Notes: a model not told the origin generated them from the sequence alone. Positions 45,961 through 55,848 are shown, counted from the first letter of the stretch. The stretch is DNA of 64,000 nucleotides from Spirochaetota bacterium (GCA_016933025.1 JAFGBT010000028.1:1-64000); one strand, 5' to 3'. Made by a program: numbers and translations.

Positions 45961-47253
45961 ATGATTGACAGATATTCAAGAAAAGAAATTGCCGGCATCT
46001 GGGAGCTGGAAAACAAATTTCGGATCTGGCTGGACATCGAAATCGCTGTCTGCGAAGTACAGGCGGCTGAAGGTTGTATCCCCGCTCCCGACCTTAAAAA
46101 TATCAAGGAAAAGGCGTCTTTCAGCGTCGATCGCATCCTTGAAATAGAAAACAGGGTCCACCATGATGTTATCGCATTTCTCACCGATGTCGGCGAGCAG
46201 GTCGGCCCCTCCTCCCGGTATATCCACTACGGCCTCACCTCGAGCGATATCGTCGATACGGCCCTGTCGATACAGCTCAAGCAGTCCGGCGGGATCATCT
46301 GCGAGGGGCTCCAAAAGCTAATCGCCGCCCTGAAAATTCTCGCGCTGAAATACCGTGTCACTCCTTGCATGGGTCGGTCCCACGGCGTCCACGCCGAACC
46401 GACCACCTTCGGGGTGAAGATGGCCCTCTACTACGAAGAATTCAGGCGCAACCTCGACCGGATCAGCCGGGCGATCGACGCCATTTCATACGGAAAATTC
46501 TCCGGCGCTGTCGGCACGTTCAGCAATATATCTCCCGATATTGAGAAAAAGGTATGCGATCGCCTAGGCCTGAAGCCGGACCCGATATCGACCCAGGTCA
46601 TCCAGCGCGATCGTCACGCCGAATTCATGGCCTCCCTTGCCATCTGCGCCGGCAGTCTGGACAAGCTCGCGACAGAAATCCGCCACCTCCAGCGGACCGA
46701 GGTCCGGGAGGTCGAGGAGCCGTTTCAGAAGGGCCAGAAAGGATCGTCCGCAATGCCCCACAAGCGCAACCCCGTGCTCTGCGAGAGGATCACCGGCATC
46801 TCCCGCGTAATCAAGGCCAACATGAACGTCGCACTCGACGACATGACTCTCTGGCACGAGCGCGACATTTCCCATTCCTCGGCCGAAAGGATTATATTTC
46901 CGGATTCGACGATCGCCCTTGACTACCTGATACACCGAATGATCTTCATCATCGAGAACCTCCACGTCTACCCGGAGAATATGATGCGTAATATCGAAAA
47001 CACCGGCGGCCTGTTCCACTCCCAGTCGCTGCTCCTCGCGCTCGTGGAAAAAGGTATGCCGCGCGAGGAGGCCTACGCCGCAGTCCAGGGGCTGGCAATG
47101 CGGGTATGGTCCCGCGAGGGGACCCTCTTCGAGCTGTGCAAAAAAGATGACGTCATCGCGAAAAACCTGAGTTCAAATGAGCTGGAGGATATTTTCGATC
47201 TCAACAGATACCTGATAAATATTGGCCACATCTATAAAAAAATCGGACTATGA
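45961..47253 (+). CDS. purB: Adenylosuccinate lyase
   Basis: Acts twice in purine synthesis. 430 residues from ATG 45961 (MIDRYSRKEIAGIWE). Seen: GLTSSDIVDTA, MGRSHGVHAEPTTFG, RTEVREVEEPFQKGQKGSSAMPHKRNPVL, where the signature loop is GSSAMPHKRNP. Usual length. A decayed acyl-CoA synthetase begins within its last 32 bases. Confidence 0.97.
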   Translation: MIDRYSRKEIAGIWELENKFRIWLDIEIAVCEVQAAEGCIPAPDLKNIKEKASFSVDRILEIENRVHHDVIAFLTDVGEQVGPSSRYIHYGLTSSDIVDTALSIQLKQSGGIICEGLQKLIAALKILALKYRVTPCMGRSHGVHAEPTTFGVKMALYYEEFRRNLDRISRAIDAISYGKFSGAVGTFSNISPDIEKKVCDRLGLKPDPISTQVIQRDRHAEFMASLAICAGSLDKLATEIRHLQRTEVREVEEPFQKGQKGSSAMPHKRNPVLCERITGISRVIKANMNVALDDMTLWHERDISHSSAERIIFPDSTIALDYLIHRMIFIIENLHVYPENMMRNIENTGGLFHSQSLLLALVEKGMPREEAYAAVQGLAMRVWSREGTLFELCKKDDVIAKNLSSNELEDIFDLNRYLINIGHIYKKIGL

Positions 47254-47812
47254 TTTCCTGAAAAGGATATTCAAGCCCCGGCACGTGGCCGTGGTCGGCG
47301 TGTCTGCGGACGGTTTCGGTTTCGGCAGGGGCATCCTCCTCTCACTTCTGAAAATTGGGTTCAACGGCGAACGTTACCAGGTGAACCCCCGAGTGGGCAC
47401 AACTTCCGGCCTCACCATATACCAGCATTGACGAAATACCTGCCGACCTCGGTCATGGCATCGTTATGACGCCCAGATCGCCGTGCAGCTCCTCTATCAC
47501 AACAAATCGCTCGCCGTCCATCTCCCCGGAACGCCGGTCTCCGCCATCACGCCGACGCAGGCCTTCGCGGACGCCTTCGCCCGGTCGGCGGCGGACACCG
47601 GGAAACCGGTTATCGTCGTGCTCCCTGACTACAAATAGGAACCCGAGGCGCTCGACATCGCCGTAACAATCCGCTATGCAATAAAGCTGTACGCAGACAA
47701 AAAAATACCGGTGTACGACGATATTCGCGAGGCCATTCAATCTCTCAAAATAATCTCTGATTATTATCGCCGAATGTTGAAAACAGGGCCAGGATATGCT
47801 CCCGGGTCGTGA
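47222..47812 (+). pseudogene. Remnant of an ADP-forming acyl-CoA synthetase (CoA-binding domain and C-terminal piece)
   Basis: Residues FKPRHVAVVGVSADGFGFG form the CoA-binding Rossmann start of acetate-CoA ligase-like proteins. The frame breaks near 47425 (TIYQH stop; SIDEIPAD continues in another frame). Further on, in a different frame, QLLYHNKSLAVHLPGTPVSA and KPVIVVLPDYK match the C-terminal part but carry an in-frame TAG near 47637. A core of several hundred residues is missing. It is a gene in decay, with deletion, frameshift and stop. Confidence 0.8.
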
Positions 47813-48054
47813 TATAATCCAGGTTTTTTATTATTAACCTGCTGCCGTCCATGTCCGTGATCCATCCTCACGGTTACAATATAACAACGGACCGTGCCGC
47901 TCATCAATAGCCAAATGAACTGCAATGTTACGCTCCTGTTAAATTGGATGGCATAATTGAAAATATATTTGACACCCGGCCATGAAAATCACGATTATAG
48001 AGTCATGAATTTACATTACTATCTCATACGATAAACAAACGAAGGAAATGTACC
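47813..48054. other. Intergenic region before AsnRS-like gene
   Basis: AT-rich spacer. A short stem CAGGTT/AACCTG (47820-47841) over an AT-rich loop may be a weak terminator. No gene seen. Confidence 0.4.
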
Positions 48055-49290
48055 ATGGAAGACAAAATTAAGCTCATCGGCGAAAGCCTTTACCGTTTCC
48101 AGTCCGCCATCAATGAGAACGGGACCACCCTTGAGGACTATATCAGGGAACACTATCTTGGCAAGTGGACCTCCGATGACCTCTACCATGTCTCGGCCAT
48201 CAGGACCTCGTTCGTCAACGCCGCTACTCGGTACATGATAGACCAGGGGCTGTTCAATATCGAAAAAGTCATGCTGAGCATCATCACCGACCCCCTTGCT
48301 CACGACATCGAGCACACGCCGTCGATACCGTACAAGGGCCACACATACCTGACGACCCACAGCATGATATACAGCAAATTCCTCGCCTGTTCGAACAGCA
48401 ACGTGAAGGGAATCTACGTGGACTCTCCCAATATCCGGCTGGAAATTGAAAGCCCCATGCGCACTCAACGGGGGCGCTATCTCGTCGACTTCTCGCAGAT
48501 AGACGTGGAACTGAGAAGGAACCGCGGCCTCCTTTTAGACGATTATCTCTACAACAGCGAAAAGGTGATCGAGATCCTCAATGCGGACATGGAAATAATA
48601 ATGGGTTTCTTCGAGAAAATGATCGTGGCCGCCTGCGAGGAGGTCAACAGGAAGAACGCCGACAGCCTGAAATATTTCGGCATCGTCCTCGAGGTGCCGA
48701 AGACCCCGTTCCCTGCTTTTCCCAAGGACGATTGCGTTAAAAAATACGGGCCGCGCGGCTATGAGGAGAAAACAGGCGAGGAGACAAAATCACAATTCTT
48801 CTGGATACGGGGCCTCCTCCGTGAAAACTACGACCTTGTTTACCCCTATCTCCTGCCGCATGAAAAGAAGATAGACATCAGGAACATCCCTTCCGCCTCG
48901 GTATTCAACTACGATATCCTGGCTAAAAGTATCGATGCGAAAACCGGCAAACACTCGGCCGCCAAGGAGATCCTCTCGGGGGCCATACGCGAATGGCTCT
49001 TCGAGCCGATAATCGAGCGGATAATCGACAACAAGGTCTTGCCCGTTCGGCCGGTCATACGCAACGGCAACATCGAAAACATCGATGAACTGGGCGGCTA
49101 CGGCCCCTTCCTCTACTTTGCTTCGATGAAAGGCAAGGACGGCAAACCGCTCTTCCCCGACACCATGGGGGGCGGCATCGGCATCGAGAGGACCCTCTAC
49201 TCGATATTAAGGGGCGACAGGATCAAAAAGATCGATGATGTAACGTTTTTCGGGAAAAACCCGGATTCTCACCCGCTCTATCTTTTTTAG
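48055..49290 (+). CDS. AsnRS/AspRS-like catalytic-core protein without anticodon domain
   Basis: 411 residues with the class II aminoacyl-tRNA synthetase core of the Asx type but no N-terminal OB-fold. Motif 1-like region AIRTSFVNAATRYMIDQGLF, motif 2 IRLEIE...YLVDFSQIDVEL (invariant Arg and Glu kept), and motif 3 GGGIGIERTLYSILRG are present. It is followed by true asnS. Archaeal-type asparagine synthetase related to AsnRS has this stripped layout, so tRNA-independent amidation or aminoacyl-AMP use elsewhere is possible. Not the AsnA sequence type as far as I can tell. ATG follows GAAGGAAATG. Confidence 0.8.
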   Translation: MEDKIKLIGESLYRFQSAINENGTTLEDYIREHYLGKWTSDDLYHVSAIRTSFVNAATRYMIDQGLFNIEKVMLSIITDPLAHDIEHTPSIPYKGHTYLTTHSMIYSKFLACSNSNVKGIYVDSPNIRLEIESPMRTQRGRYLVDFSQIDVELRRNRGLLLDDYLYNSEKVIEILNADMEIIMGFFEKMIVAACEEVNRKNADSLKYFGIVLEVPKTPFPAFPKDDCVKKYGPRGYEEKTGEETKSQFFWIRGLLRENYDLVYPYLLPHEKKIDIRNIPSASVFNYDILAKSIDAKTGKHSAAKEILSGAIREWLFEPIIERIIDNKVLPVRPVIRNGNIENIDELGGYGPFLYFASMKGKDGKPLFPDTMGGGIGIERTLYSILRGDRIKKIDDVTFFGKNPDSHPLYLF

Positions 49291-49374
49291 CCTTCTGTCC
49301 AAATTTTTTCTGGACTACTGAAACGCTCTGACGCTTTATGCTATAGAGCGCTTCTGCGCCTGATAGAACCTGGT

Positions 49375-49395
49375 CATGGCGGCCTCTCCGCCATG
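49375..49395 (+). other. 8-bp hairpin in asnS leader
   Basis: Perfect stem CATGGCGG/CCGCCATG around loop CCTCT, 26 bases before the asnS TTG. A role in leader control is possible but only structural symmetry supports it. Confidence 0.35.
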
Positions 49396-49421
49396 GCACG
49401 GAAAAACTTGAGGCCCGATTC

Positions 49422-50807
49422 TTGAAAGCAACTATTAAGGAAATTCTCGGCATGCAGGGAGACGGCCGCGTCATCCCGGCTGAGGGCTGGGTCCGCACGA
49501 GGCGCGATTCCAAGGGCGTGACCTTCCTCGAAATTAACGACGGATCGACCATAAAGAACCTCCAGGTCGTCATCGATCAGGGCTTCGGCGGCTTCGATGC
49601 CGTTACCGCCAACCTTACCACCGGCAGCAGCGTCGTGGTCACGGGGAAGCTCATCGCCTCGCCGGGACAGGGCCAGGCCGTCGAAATCGCCGCTGAATCT
49701 ATAGAGATCCTCGGCACGGCGCCCGTTGACGAATTCCCCCTGCAGAAAAAGAAGCACTCGTTTGAATTTCTCCGCGAGATTGCGCATATCAGGCCGCGAA
49801 CCAACTCATTCGGAGCGGTCGCGCGGGTCAGAAACGCCATGAGCTTCGCGATACACAGCTTCTTCCAGGAACGCGGGTTCATCTATGTCCACACTCCCAT
49901 CATCACAGGAAGCGACGCCGAGGGCGCCGGAGAAATGTTCCAGGTCACCACGCTCCCGCTCGAAAAGGTCCCGCTTGTCGAGGGCCGGGTCGACTTCGGA
50001 CAGGACTTCTTCGGCAAAAAAGCGTCCCTCACCGTCAGCGGACAGCTCGAGGGCGAAACCTACGCCTGCGCCCTCAAGAACATCTATACCTTCGGCCCGA
50101 CCTTCCGGGCAGAGAATTCGAACACGTCGCGCCACCTGGCTGAATTCTGGATGATAGAGCCGGAGATGGCTTTCTGCGATATTACGGGAAACATGGACAT
50201 CGCCGAGGACTTCCTGAAATACATCTTCGCATACGTGCTCGAGAAATGCCCTGATGACATGGACTTCTTCGACTCCCGCATCAGCAAGGGGGTTATCGAC
50301 AATCTCAGGCAGATCGCCGGAAGCAGCTTCAAGCGGATTAGCTACACTGAAGCCGTGGACCAGCTGCAGAAATCAAAGGCCTCGTTCGAATTCCCCGTCT
50401 CCTGGGGGATCGATCTCCAGAGCGAGCATGAAAAATTCCTGACCGAACAGATATACCGCCAGCCGGTCATTATAACCGATTATCCGAAGCAGATCAAGGC
50501 ATTCTACATGAAGCTCAATGACGATAATGACACCGTGCGGGCCATGGACATCCTGGTCCCCCGCCTCGGCGAGATCGTAGGCGGCAGCGAGCGCGAGGCT
50601 GACTATGACAGGCTGAAAAACAGGATCGTGGAATGCGGGCTGAACCCGGACGATTACTGGTGGTATCTCGACCTCCGCCGTTACGGTTCGGTCCCCCACT
50701 CCGGTTTCGGCCTCGGCTTCGAACGCCTTATCCAGTTCGTCACGGGCATGCAGAACATCCGCGACGTGATTCCGTATCCCAGAGCGGTCAATACCCTCGA
50801 ATTCTAA
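49422..50807 (+). CDS. asnS: Asparaginyl-tRNA synthetase
   Basis: 461 residues, full length with OB fold ([17 protein letters not shown]) and class II core: motif 2 [21 protein letters not shown] and motif 3 [15 protein letters not shown], ending DVIPYPRA. The start is TTG at 49422 with GAGG upstream; MKATIKEIL matches family N-termini. The only asparaginyl enzyme in the window; the upstream AsnRS-like gene is its paralogue. Confidence 0.97.
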   Translation: MKATIKEILGMQGDGRVIPAEGWVRTRRDSKGVTFLEINDGSTIKNLQVVIDQGFGGFDAVTANLTTGSSVVVTGKLIASPGQGQAVEIAAESIEILGTAPVDEFPLQKKKHSFEFLREIAHIRPRTNSFGAVARVRNAMSFAIHSFFQERGFIYVHTPIITGSDAEGAGEMFQVTTLPLEKVPLVEGRVDFGQDFFGKKASLTVSGQLEGETYACALKNIYTFGPTFRAENSNTSRHLAEFWMIEPEMAFCDITGNMDIAEDFLKYIFAYVLEKCPDDMDFFDSRISKGVIDNLRQIAGSSFKRISYTEAVDQLQKSKASFEFPVSWGIDLQSEHEKFLTEQIYRQPVIITDYPKQIKAFYMKLNDDNDTVRAMDILVPRLGEIVGGSEREADYDRLKNRIVECGLNPDDYWWYLDLRRYGSVPHSGFGLGFERLIQFVTGMQNIRDVIPYPRAVNTLEF

Positions 50808-50812
50808 GCCTA

Positions 50813-51910
50813 TCAGGAAAAGGGAAGCGCGAGCTGGCGCTCTACAGGTTCATCTTCCTCTATATCGAGATTTGAAAGTGATATCCCGAGCAAACGCACC
50901 TTCTTCCTCCCCGCTTCGGTCCTGCCGAGAAGGTTTCGGGCGTGCATCAGTATGATCTCATAATTATCGCACGTTTCTTCAAGCGTAATGCTCCGGGTGA
51001 CCGAGACAAAATCCGCGTATTTTACCTTCAGGGTGATGGTTCTCCCTTTTATCTCGCTCTCTTCCAACAGGCGAACCACCCTGCCCGCCACTGACTTCAG
51101 CACTGCTTCCATGGCGGGAACGTCATCTATGTCATGCTCCAGTGTCACTTCCTTGCCGATACTCTTCCGCACGTAATAGGGCTCAACCGGACGGTCGTCC
51201 ATTCCATGGGCGATATCGTAATAATACTCTCCCGCGCTACCAAAAAGTTGGACAAGATTTTCCACGGATATTTTCTTCAAGTCCGCGCCTGTTTTAATGC
51301 CGAGCTGCATCATCCTCCGCTCCGTAACCTTCCCTATGCCGTGGAACTTCCCTATAGGGAGCCTGTCGACGAATTCGCCGGCGTCATCCGGCCTTATTAC
51401 GGTGAGTCCGTCCGGCTTGCGGTAGTCAGAAGCGACCTTTGCAAGGAACTTATTATAGGAAACCCCCGCCGAAGCGGTGAGGCATGTTCGCTCGAATATC
51501 TTACTCCTGATCTCACGGGCTATACAGGTCGCTAAAGGCGAATTGATTTTATTTTCGGTCACGTCAAGATATGCCTCATCAATGGACATCGGCTCCACCA
51601 GATCTGTATACTCATGAAAGATCTCGTTTATATGCTCCGAGACGGCTACATACTCGTCGAAATTTCCCCGGACAAAAACGGCGTGGGGGCAGAGACGGTA
51701 CGCCCTGCTCGATGGCATCGCCGAGTGTATGCCATATTTCCGCGCCTCGTACGAGCAGGCCGCGACAACTCCCCGGCTCTGAGGATCTCCCCCGACGATC
51801 ACCGGTTTTCCCCTGAGCGATGGGTTGTTTCGCTGTTCTACTGACGCGTAATAAGCATCCATGTCAATGTGTATGATTTTTCTTACGGCCAACCCCTCGC
51901 CCCCGGTCAT
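50813..51910 (-). CDS. dinB: DNA polymerase IV (Y family)
   Basis: 365 residues. Seen: IIHIDMDAYYASVEQ, YEARKYGIHSAMPS, EPMSIDEAYLDVT (catalytic Asp and Glu) and KFHGIGKVTERRM (HhH). Ends ERQLALPFS, a beta-clamp binding motif. It bypasses damaged bases. It lies 10 bases downstream of mrfB, in one DNA repair unit; ATG 51910 has no obvious ribosome site, so a TTG a few codons in could serve. Confidence 0.95.
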   Translation of the reverse strand: MTGGEGLAVRKIIHIDMDAYYASVEQRNNPSLRGKPVIVGGDPQSRGVVAACSYEARKYGIHSAMPSSRAYRLCPHAVFVRGNFDEYVAVSEHINEIFHEYTDLVEPMSIDEAYLDVTENKINSPLATCIAREIRSKIFERTCLTASAGVSYNKFLAKVASDYRKPDGLTVIRPDDAGEFVDRLPIGKFHGIGKVTERRMMQLGIKTGADLKKISVENLVQLFGSAGEYYYDIAHGMDDRPVEPYYVRKSIGKEVTLEHDIDDVPAMEAVLKSVAGRVVRLLEESEIKGRTITLKVKYADFVSVTRSITLEETCDNYEIILMHARNLLGRTEAGRKKVRLLGISLSNLDIEEDEPVERQLALPFS

Positions 51911-51920
51911 ATCGCAAACA

Positions 51921-52763
51921 TCACGCCACTATGGTTTTCCCGGCGAATGCAATTTGATTCACGCCGTCCTTTCCGTCCCACACGCTCACCCTTGACCCGA
52001 ACAGGTCTCCGGCTTCCGTGACACTGATATTCCCGCCCGACTCTCTGACAAGCCGTTCAGCCAGCAGGTATGTCGACAGGGCATCGGCCCGGCAGTATTC
52101 AACCAGCAGTTCGCGGGCCGAACGCTCACCGGCCTGCCACCGGTAAAACAGGTCGACCGCCTCGAAGCCGTCGATCCCCTCGAGATGAATCGGCCTCTGA
52201 ATGCCCATCTGCCGTTCGATCGACTTGAGGCCCCCGCGGTATCCTGCGTGCCATGCGACCCAACGCAAATCGACGTGGGGGCGGCCCAGTTCTGGGATAT
52301 TGAATGTTTTTTCAATAAAAGGTATATCAAAGCAGGTTCCGTTGAACGTGACGAGGAGATCCGCTTCATCGGCAAGAGATAGAAAGTCGTCAAGATTTTC
52401 GCCGTATACGAAAGAAAAGAGCTCGCCCTTATGATAGGCGGCAATTACCGTCGCGTGGCCGTAATGCCATGAAAGTCCGGTTGTCTCCATATCGATAAAC
52501 GTTACTTCCCGATAATAACTCTCCAGTATTCTCCACTGCTCCGACGCAGGGAAGGTCGAGGTAAAATAGCCGATATCGCGGTCCTCCATGGCCCGCACGC
52601 TGCGACGCATCTCATCCATGAACCTCGTTCGCCGCTTCCCGTTGAAGGGAATATCTCCCTCCCGTTCCAGGCAGTCATTCCACGACAGAAAGCCTTCCCG
52701 CCTCAGTGCCTCCGCGGTGCGCGGGCCGATGCCCCTGCAGTGCATGAAACTCCCCCGAATCAA
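51921..52763 (-). CDS. mrfB: MrfB/YprB-like DEDD exonuclease
   Basis: 280 residues. An N-terminal HhH-like part (HCRGIGPRTAEALRREGF) precedes an RNase H-like exonuclease: VTFIDMETTGLSW (DxE), LVTFNGTCFDIPFIE and YCRADALST carry the acidic residues. In Bacillus the YprA-YprB pair is MrfA-MrfB, which repairs mitomycin C damage. The TTG start at 52763 overlaps mrfA by 4 bp; ATG at 52745 with GGGGGAG upstream is the alternative. Confidence 0.88.
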   Translation of the reverse strand: MIRGSFMHCRGIGPRTAEALRREGFLSWNDCLEREGDIPFNGKRRTRFMDEMRRSVRAMEDRDIGYFTSTFPASEQWRILESYYREVTFIDMETTGLSWHYGHATVIAAYHKGELFSFVYGENLDDFLSLADEADLLVTFNGTCFDIPFIEKTFNIPELGRPHVDLRWVAWHAGYRGGLKSIERQMGIQRPIHLEGIDGFEAVDLFYRWQAGERSARELLVEYCRADALSTYLLAERLVRESGGNISVTEAGDLFGSRVSVWDGKDGVNQIAFAGKTIVA

Positions 52764-55201
52764 TGGAGTCGCTCCCGCTTGTCACTCAGAATCCGCGCTG
52801 CGCGCCCCAGCTTGCGGCTCACCCATTTCATTTCGATATCCTCCTGCGGCGTTTCACGGCGTGGAAGCTGCGTCCGGCTGACCCGTATATCTGGCATTAT
52901 GGTCGTCTTCTCCAGCAGGGCGGCAATAAGGCTTCGGGTGCACTCGACCCCGGCGTTCGATTCGATCATGAATTCCTCGAGCTCCCTGCTGTCCACGCCC
53001 GGCGGCAGAGGCGGAACGCACGAGGGACAGCCGTGACTGCATTCGCAGCTTTCGAGTATCTCGCCGCACAGCCTGAGGGCCTCCTCTATCCGCTCAAAAA
53101 TTCGTTCGGCGTATCCGACCCCGCCTTCAATGGTGTCGTACAGGTACAGGGCGCTCTTCCACTTCCCCTGCTCGGCCTCGTAGAGAGAGATGTCGGTGTT
53201 GATGTCCTTGACGTCCGACATGCAGAAGACGGTTGATGCGTGACGCAATATATAGCTCAGGCCGTAATAGGCCGCTCCGGCATATAGCTTGTTCGCGCCG
53301 TCCATCGCAGCCAGCCACTCGGGAGGCGCCACGATGTTGAAGCCGGTGGTGTCGTATTCGAAGGGCGGAAGCGTTATCGGGCCGTACCCGATGTTCTCGT
53401 ATGTCCGCTCGCGTATCTTCTTGTACAGCTTCGGCTGCCTGTTCACCCTGATCCCGCCGAACTCCATGCGCGCGCCGTTGAAAATATGTTTCTCCTCGGA
53501 CTCGGTGAGATCCACCCTGCCCTCCCAGACGGCCTCTGTGTAGTAGTCAACTTCGGTCGGCTCGACCCGGCACAGCTTCTTTCCAAGGTCCAGCTCCATG
53601 GACATAAATTTCCGGCCAAGGTGCTGATATATGGCGTCCTTGTAGAGCGTCCCCCGGGCGCCGATCGGGTCGAGCTCGCCGATGACTTCCGTGCCGCAGT
53701 AGATCTCGACGTTGTAGTCGGTCATGCCGCGAATGTTGACCCCGCGGGCTGGATAGTCGTGAAGACCGTAGCGGTAGGCCTCATGATACGGGACGATCGT
53801 CTTCTCCTCTTTTAGTATCCGGAGGGCCTCGGAGTATACCGCTTGGTCGAAGCCGGGCTCGCTGTCGCGCAGGGGATGCTCCTGCGCCGCGCAGGGAAGG
53901 TGCTGGAGCAGGATATAGGGATTATCGGGATTAAGGAGCGCCTGCTCGACCGGCGCGCTGGTTATGAAATCCGGGTGGTTCACCAGATACTGGTCAATCG
54001 GCCGGTCCTTGGCGACATAGACGACCACCGGCGACGTGCCCTTGCGCCCCACCCTCCCCGACTGCTGCCAGAAGCTGGCAATCGTTCCCGGGTGCCCCGA
54101 GAGGATGCAGAGGTCAAGGTCGCCGATATCGATCCCGAGCTCCAGCGCGTTGGTCGTGATGATGCCGAGGATCCTGCCGTTCAGGAGATCGCGCTCGATC
54201 TGCCGCCGCTCGTTCGGCAGGAGCCCGCCCCGATACGGCCGGACAAGGCTCCGCATATCTGGAGAGTCCTCGGTCACGGCTCGATAGAGACGCTCCACCT
54301 CCTGCCGCGCACGGCAGAAGCAGATGGTTCTGATTTTTCTCCTTACAGCTTCGCGGATGAGGGGGATAGAAACCGACGCTGTGCCCTTCCGGTAGAGTGC
54401 ATGACCGTGACTCTCTTCCAGTGGCGGATTGACGAGATAAAAGTCCTTGTCCGGCTGCGGCGACGAGTCGTAACCGATCACCTCGAATTCCCGGTGAAAC
54501 AGGAGCCGTGCGTGCTCATGAGGATTGCGTATCGTCGCGGAGGAACATACAAAAACCGGACTGCTGCCGTGTATTTCGCAGACACGCTGGAGCCTCCTGA
54601 AAATGTTGGATACATGCGAACCGAACGCTCCCCGATAGATATGCACCTCATCAACGACTATGTAGCGCAGCCGCGACAAGAAATTTCGCCATGTGCGGTT
54701 ATGGTTTGGGAGAATACCGCTGTGAAGCATATCAGGGTTGGTAACCATGAAATCTGCAGAACGCTGAATGCGCTCCCGCTCATCCCGCGGCGTGTCTCCG
54801 TCGAACGTCCCCAGCCTCCCGCTCGTACGCGCCAGATCCATCATGGTGCCGAAGGTATTCTCCTGGTCACGCGAAAGGGCCTTGGTCGGGTATAAGAGCA
54901 TCACGGAAAACGGCTGTTTCGCATGAAGGTACTCATTGAAGATGGGAAGAAAAAACGAGAGGGTTTTACCGCTTGCCGTATGGGAGACGACCAGGGTATC
55001 ACGGTTATCGCTTATCTTCATGAACGCGTCGAGCTGGTGCTCGTACAACCTGTTGATACCCTGCCGGACGAGGCTTTCCCTGATGTCCTGGTTGAGGTCC
55101 ACCGGGAAATCAACGAAAGTCCCCTGCTTCCGCTCTATCCTGAAATGGGCCCTTATTCCCCTGTTAAACTCTGATTCGATAAAGAGTTTTATTTGATCCA
55201 T
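52760..55201 (-). CDS. mrfA: MrfA/YprA-like DEAD-box helicase with DUF1998
   Basis: 813 residues from ATG 55201 (MDQIKLFIESEFN), preceded by GAGGT. Helicase motifs: VSHTASGKTLSF (Walker A), VVDEVHIYRGAFGSHV (DEVH), CSSATIRNP, TNALELGIDIGDLD and QSGRVGRKG. The C-terminus has DUF1998 with a four-Cys zinc motif in ESCECSHGCPSCVPP. Bacillus MrfA unwinds 3'-5' and acts with MrfB in mitomycin repair. First gene of mrfA-mrfB-dinB. Confidence 0.93.
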   Translation of the reverse strand: MDQIKLFIESEFNRGIRAHFRIERKQGTFVDFPVDLNQDIRESLVRQGINRLYEHQLDAFMKISDNRDTLVVSHTASGKTLSFFLPIFNEYLHAKQPFSVMLLYPTKALSRDQENTFGTMMDLARTSGRLGTFDGDTPRDERERIQRSADFMVTNPDMLHSGILPNHNRTWRNFLSRLRYIVVDEVHIYRGAFGSHVSNIFRRLQRVCEIHGSSPVFVCSSATIRNPHEHARLLFHREFEVIGYDSSPQPDKDFYLVNPPLEESHGHALYRKGTASVSIPLIREAVRRKIRTICFCRARQEVERLYRAVTEDSPDMRSLVRPYRGGLLPNERRQIERDLLNGRILGIITTNALELGIDIGDLDLCILSGHPGTIASFWQQSGRVGRKGTSPVVVYVAKDRPIDQYLVNHPDFITSAPVEQALLNPDNPYILLQHLPCAAQEHPLRDSEPGFDQAVYSEALRILKEEKTIVPYHEAYRYGLHDYPARGVNIRGMTDYNVEIYCGTEVIGELDPIGARGTLYKDAIYQHLGRKFMSMELDLGKKLCRVEPTEVDYYTEAVWEGRVDLTESEEKHIFNGARMEFGGIRVNRQPKLYKKIRERTYENIGYGPITLPPFEYDTTGFNIVAPPEWLAAMDGANKLYAGAAYYGLSYILRHASTVFCMSDVKDINTDISLYEAEQGKWKSALYLYDTIEGGVGYAERIFERIEEALRLCGEILESCECSHGCPSCVPPLPPGVDSRELEEFMIESNAGVECTRSLIAALLEKTTIMPDIRVSRTQLPRRETPQEDIEMKWVSRKLGRAARILSDKRERLH

Positions 55202-55253
55202 ACCATGACCTCGCTTTTCCATGCGGAACCGGCGTCCCCATGTGTCTCGGGCC

Positions 55254-55283
55254 ATAGTATATACTATATATATATTATGTCAA
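55254..55283 (-). promoter_or_regulatory. Promoter of the mrfA-mrfB-dinB unit with palindromic operator
   Basis: Minus strand: -35 TTGACA (55278-55283), 16-base spacer, -10 TATACT (55256-55261). A perfect 14-bp palindrome ATAGTATATACTAT (55254-55267) covers the -10 box, the place for a repressor. It does not resemble a LexA box that I know. Confidence 0.65.
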
Positions 55284-55344
55284 CAAATGTTTGGCATACA
55301 TGCGAATATTAATATGTGCGGATAGTTATCGGCGTCCCCGAGGC

Positions 55345-55704
55345 TTATTTCCCCATCATGGAATCGAGCTTAATTCCCCAAGTTTTTGACATGAATTTCA
55401 GAATTTCGATTTCATGGAGATTGACGTTTGCATCTGCGCGTGAGAATTCCAGCGCATATCGGAGTAAAAGGTCACGATTGTCGTTTTTCTCAATCTTGCG
55501 TATAAGGTCTTTAAGGTCATCTATTGACTTTACTTCGCGGTCCACTTCCTCAAATATTTTCTGAAAGTCTTCGAATCCTTTCTTTTCGGCCAGTTCGTTA
55601 ATATCGGCTATTTCACGTTCGGTAATTACCCCGTCGGTGCTTATTATGTATTTCATCACAGCAATCAACACCATTTTCTCTTCTTTAGTTAAGGACTTTG
55701 CCAT
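55345..55704 (-). CDS. TerB-like protein
   Basis: 119 residues from ATG 55704 (MAKSLTKEEKMVLIAVMKY), with AGGAGA upstream. All-helical TerB layout with the DGVITEREIADI and SRADANVNLHEIEILKFM segments, in which acidic residues could bind metal. TerB proteins are tied to tellurite or stress phenotypes, but the cause is unclear. Stands alone before the mrf unit. Confidence 0.82.
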   Translation of the reverse strand: MAKSLTKEEKMVLIAVMKYIISTDGVITEREIADINELAEKKGFEDFQKIFEEVDREVKSIDDLKDLIRKIEKNDNRDLLLRYALEFSRADANVNLHEIEILKFMSKTWGIKLDSMMGK

Positions 55705-55848
55705 GTCATTCTCCTGTTTTGGGGTCACCATCATGATAGTTCAATGCGAATCCTTAGCAAGCATTTTTTGCTGTCGGGCATTGCTTGAACGTTGCACCGT
55801 CATGGAGACGGCGTTTATTTTCCTGCAGGACTTACGGGGATCCGGGAT

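Noticed and set aside
53843..54895. 350-residue plus-strand frame opposite the helicase
   Set aside because: Shadow of mrfA, with no motif or ribosome site; codon pattern belongs to the minus strand.
55256..55283. LexA (SOS) box at the mrfA promoter
   Set aside because: The palindrome does not match any SOS box consensus I know; left as an unassigned operator.
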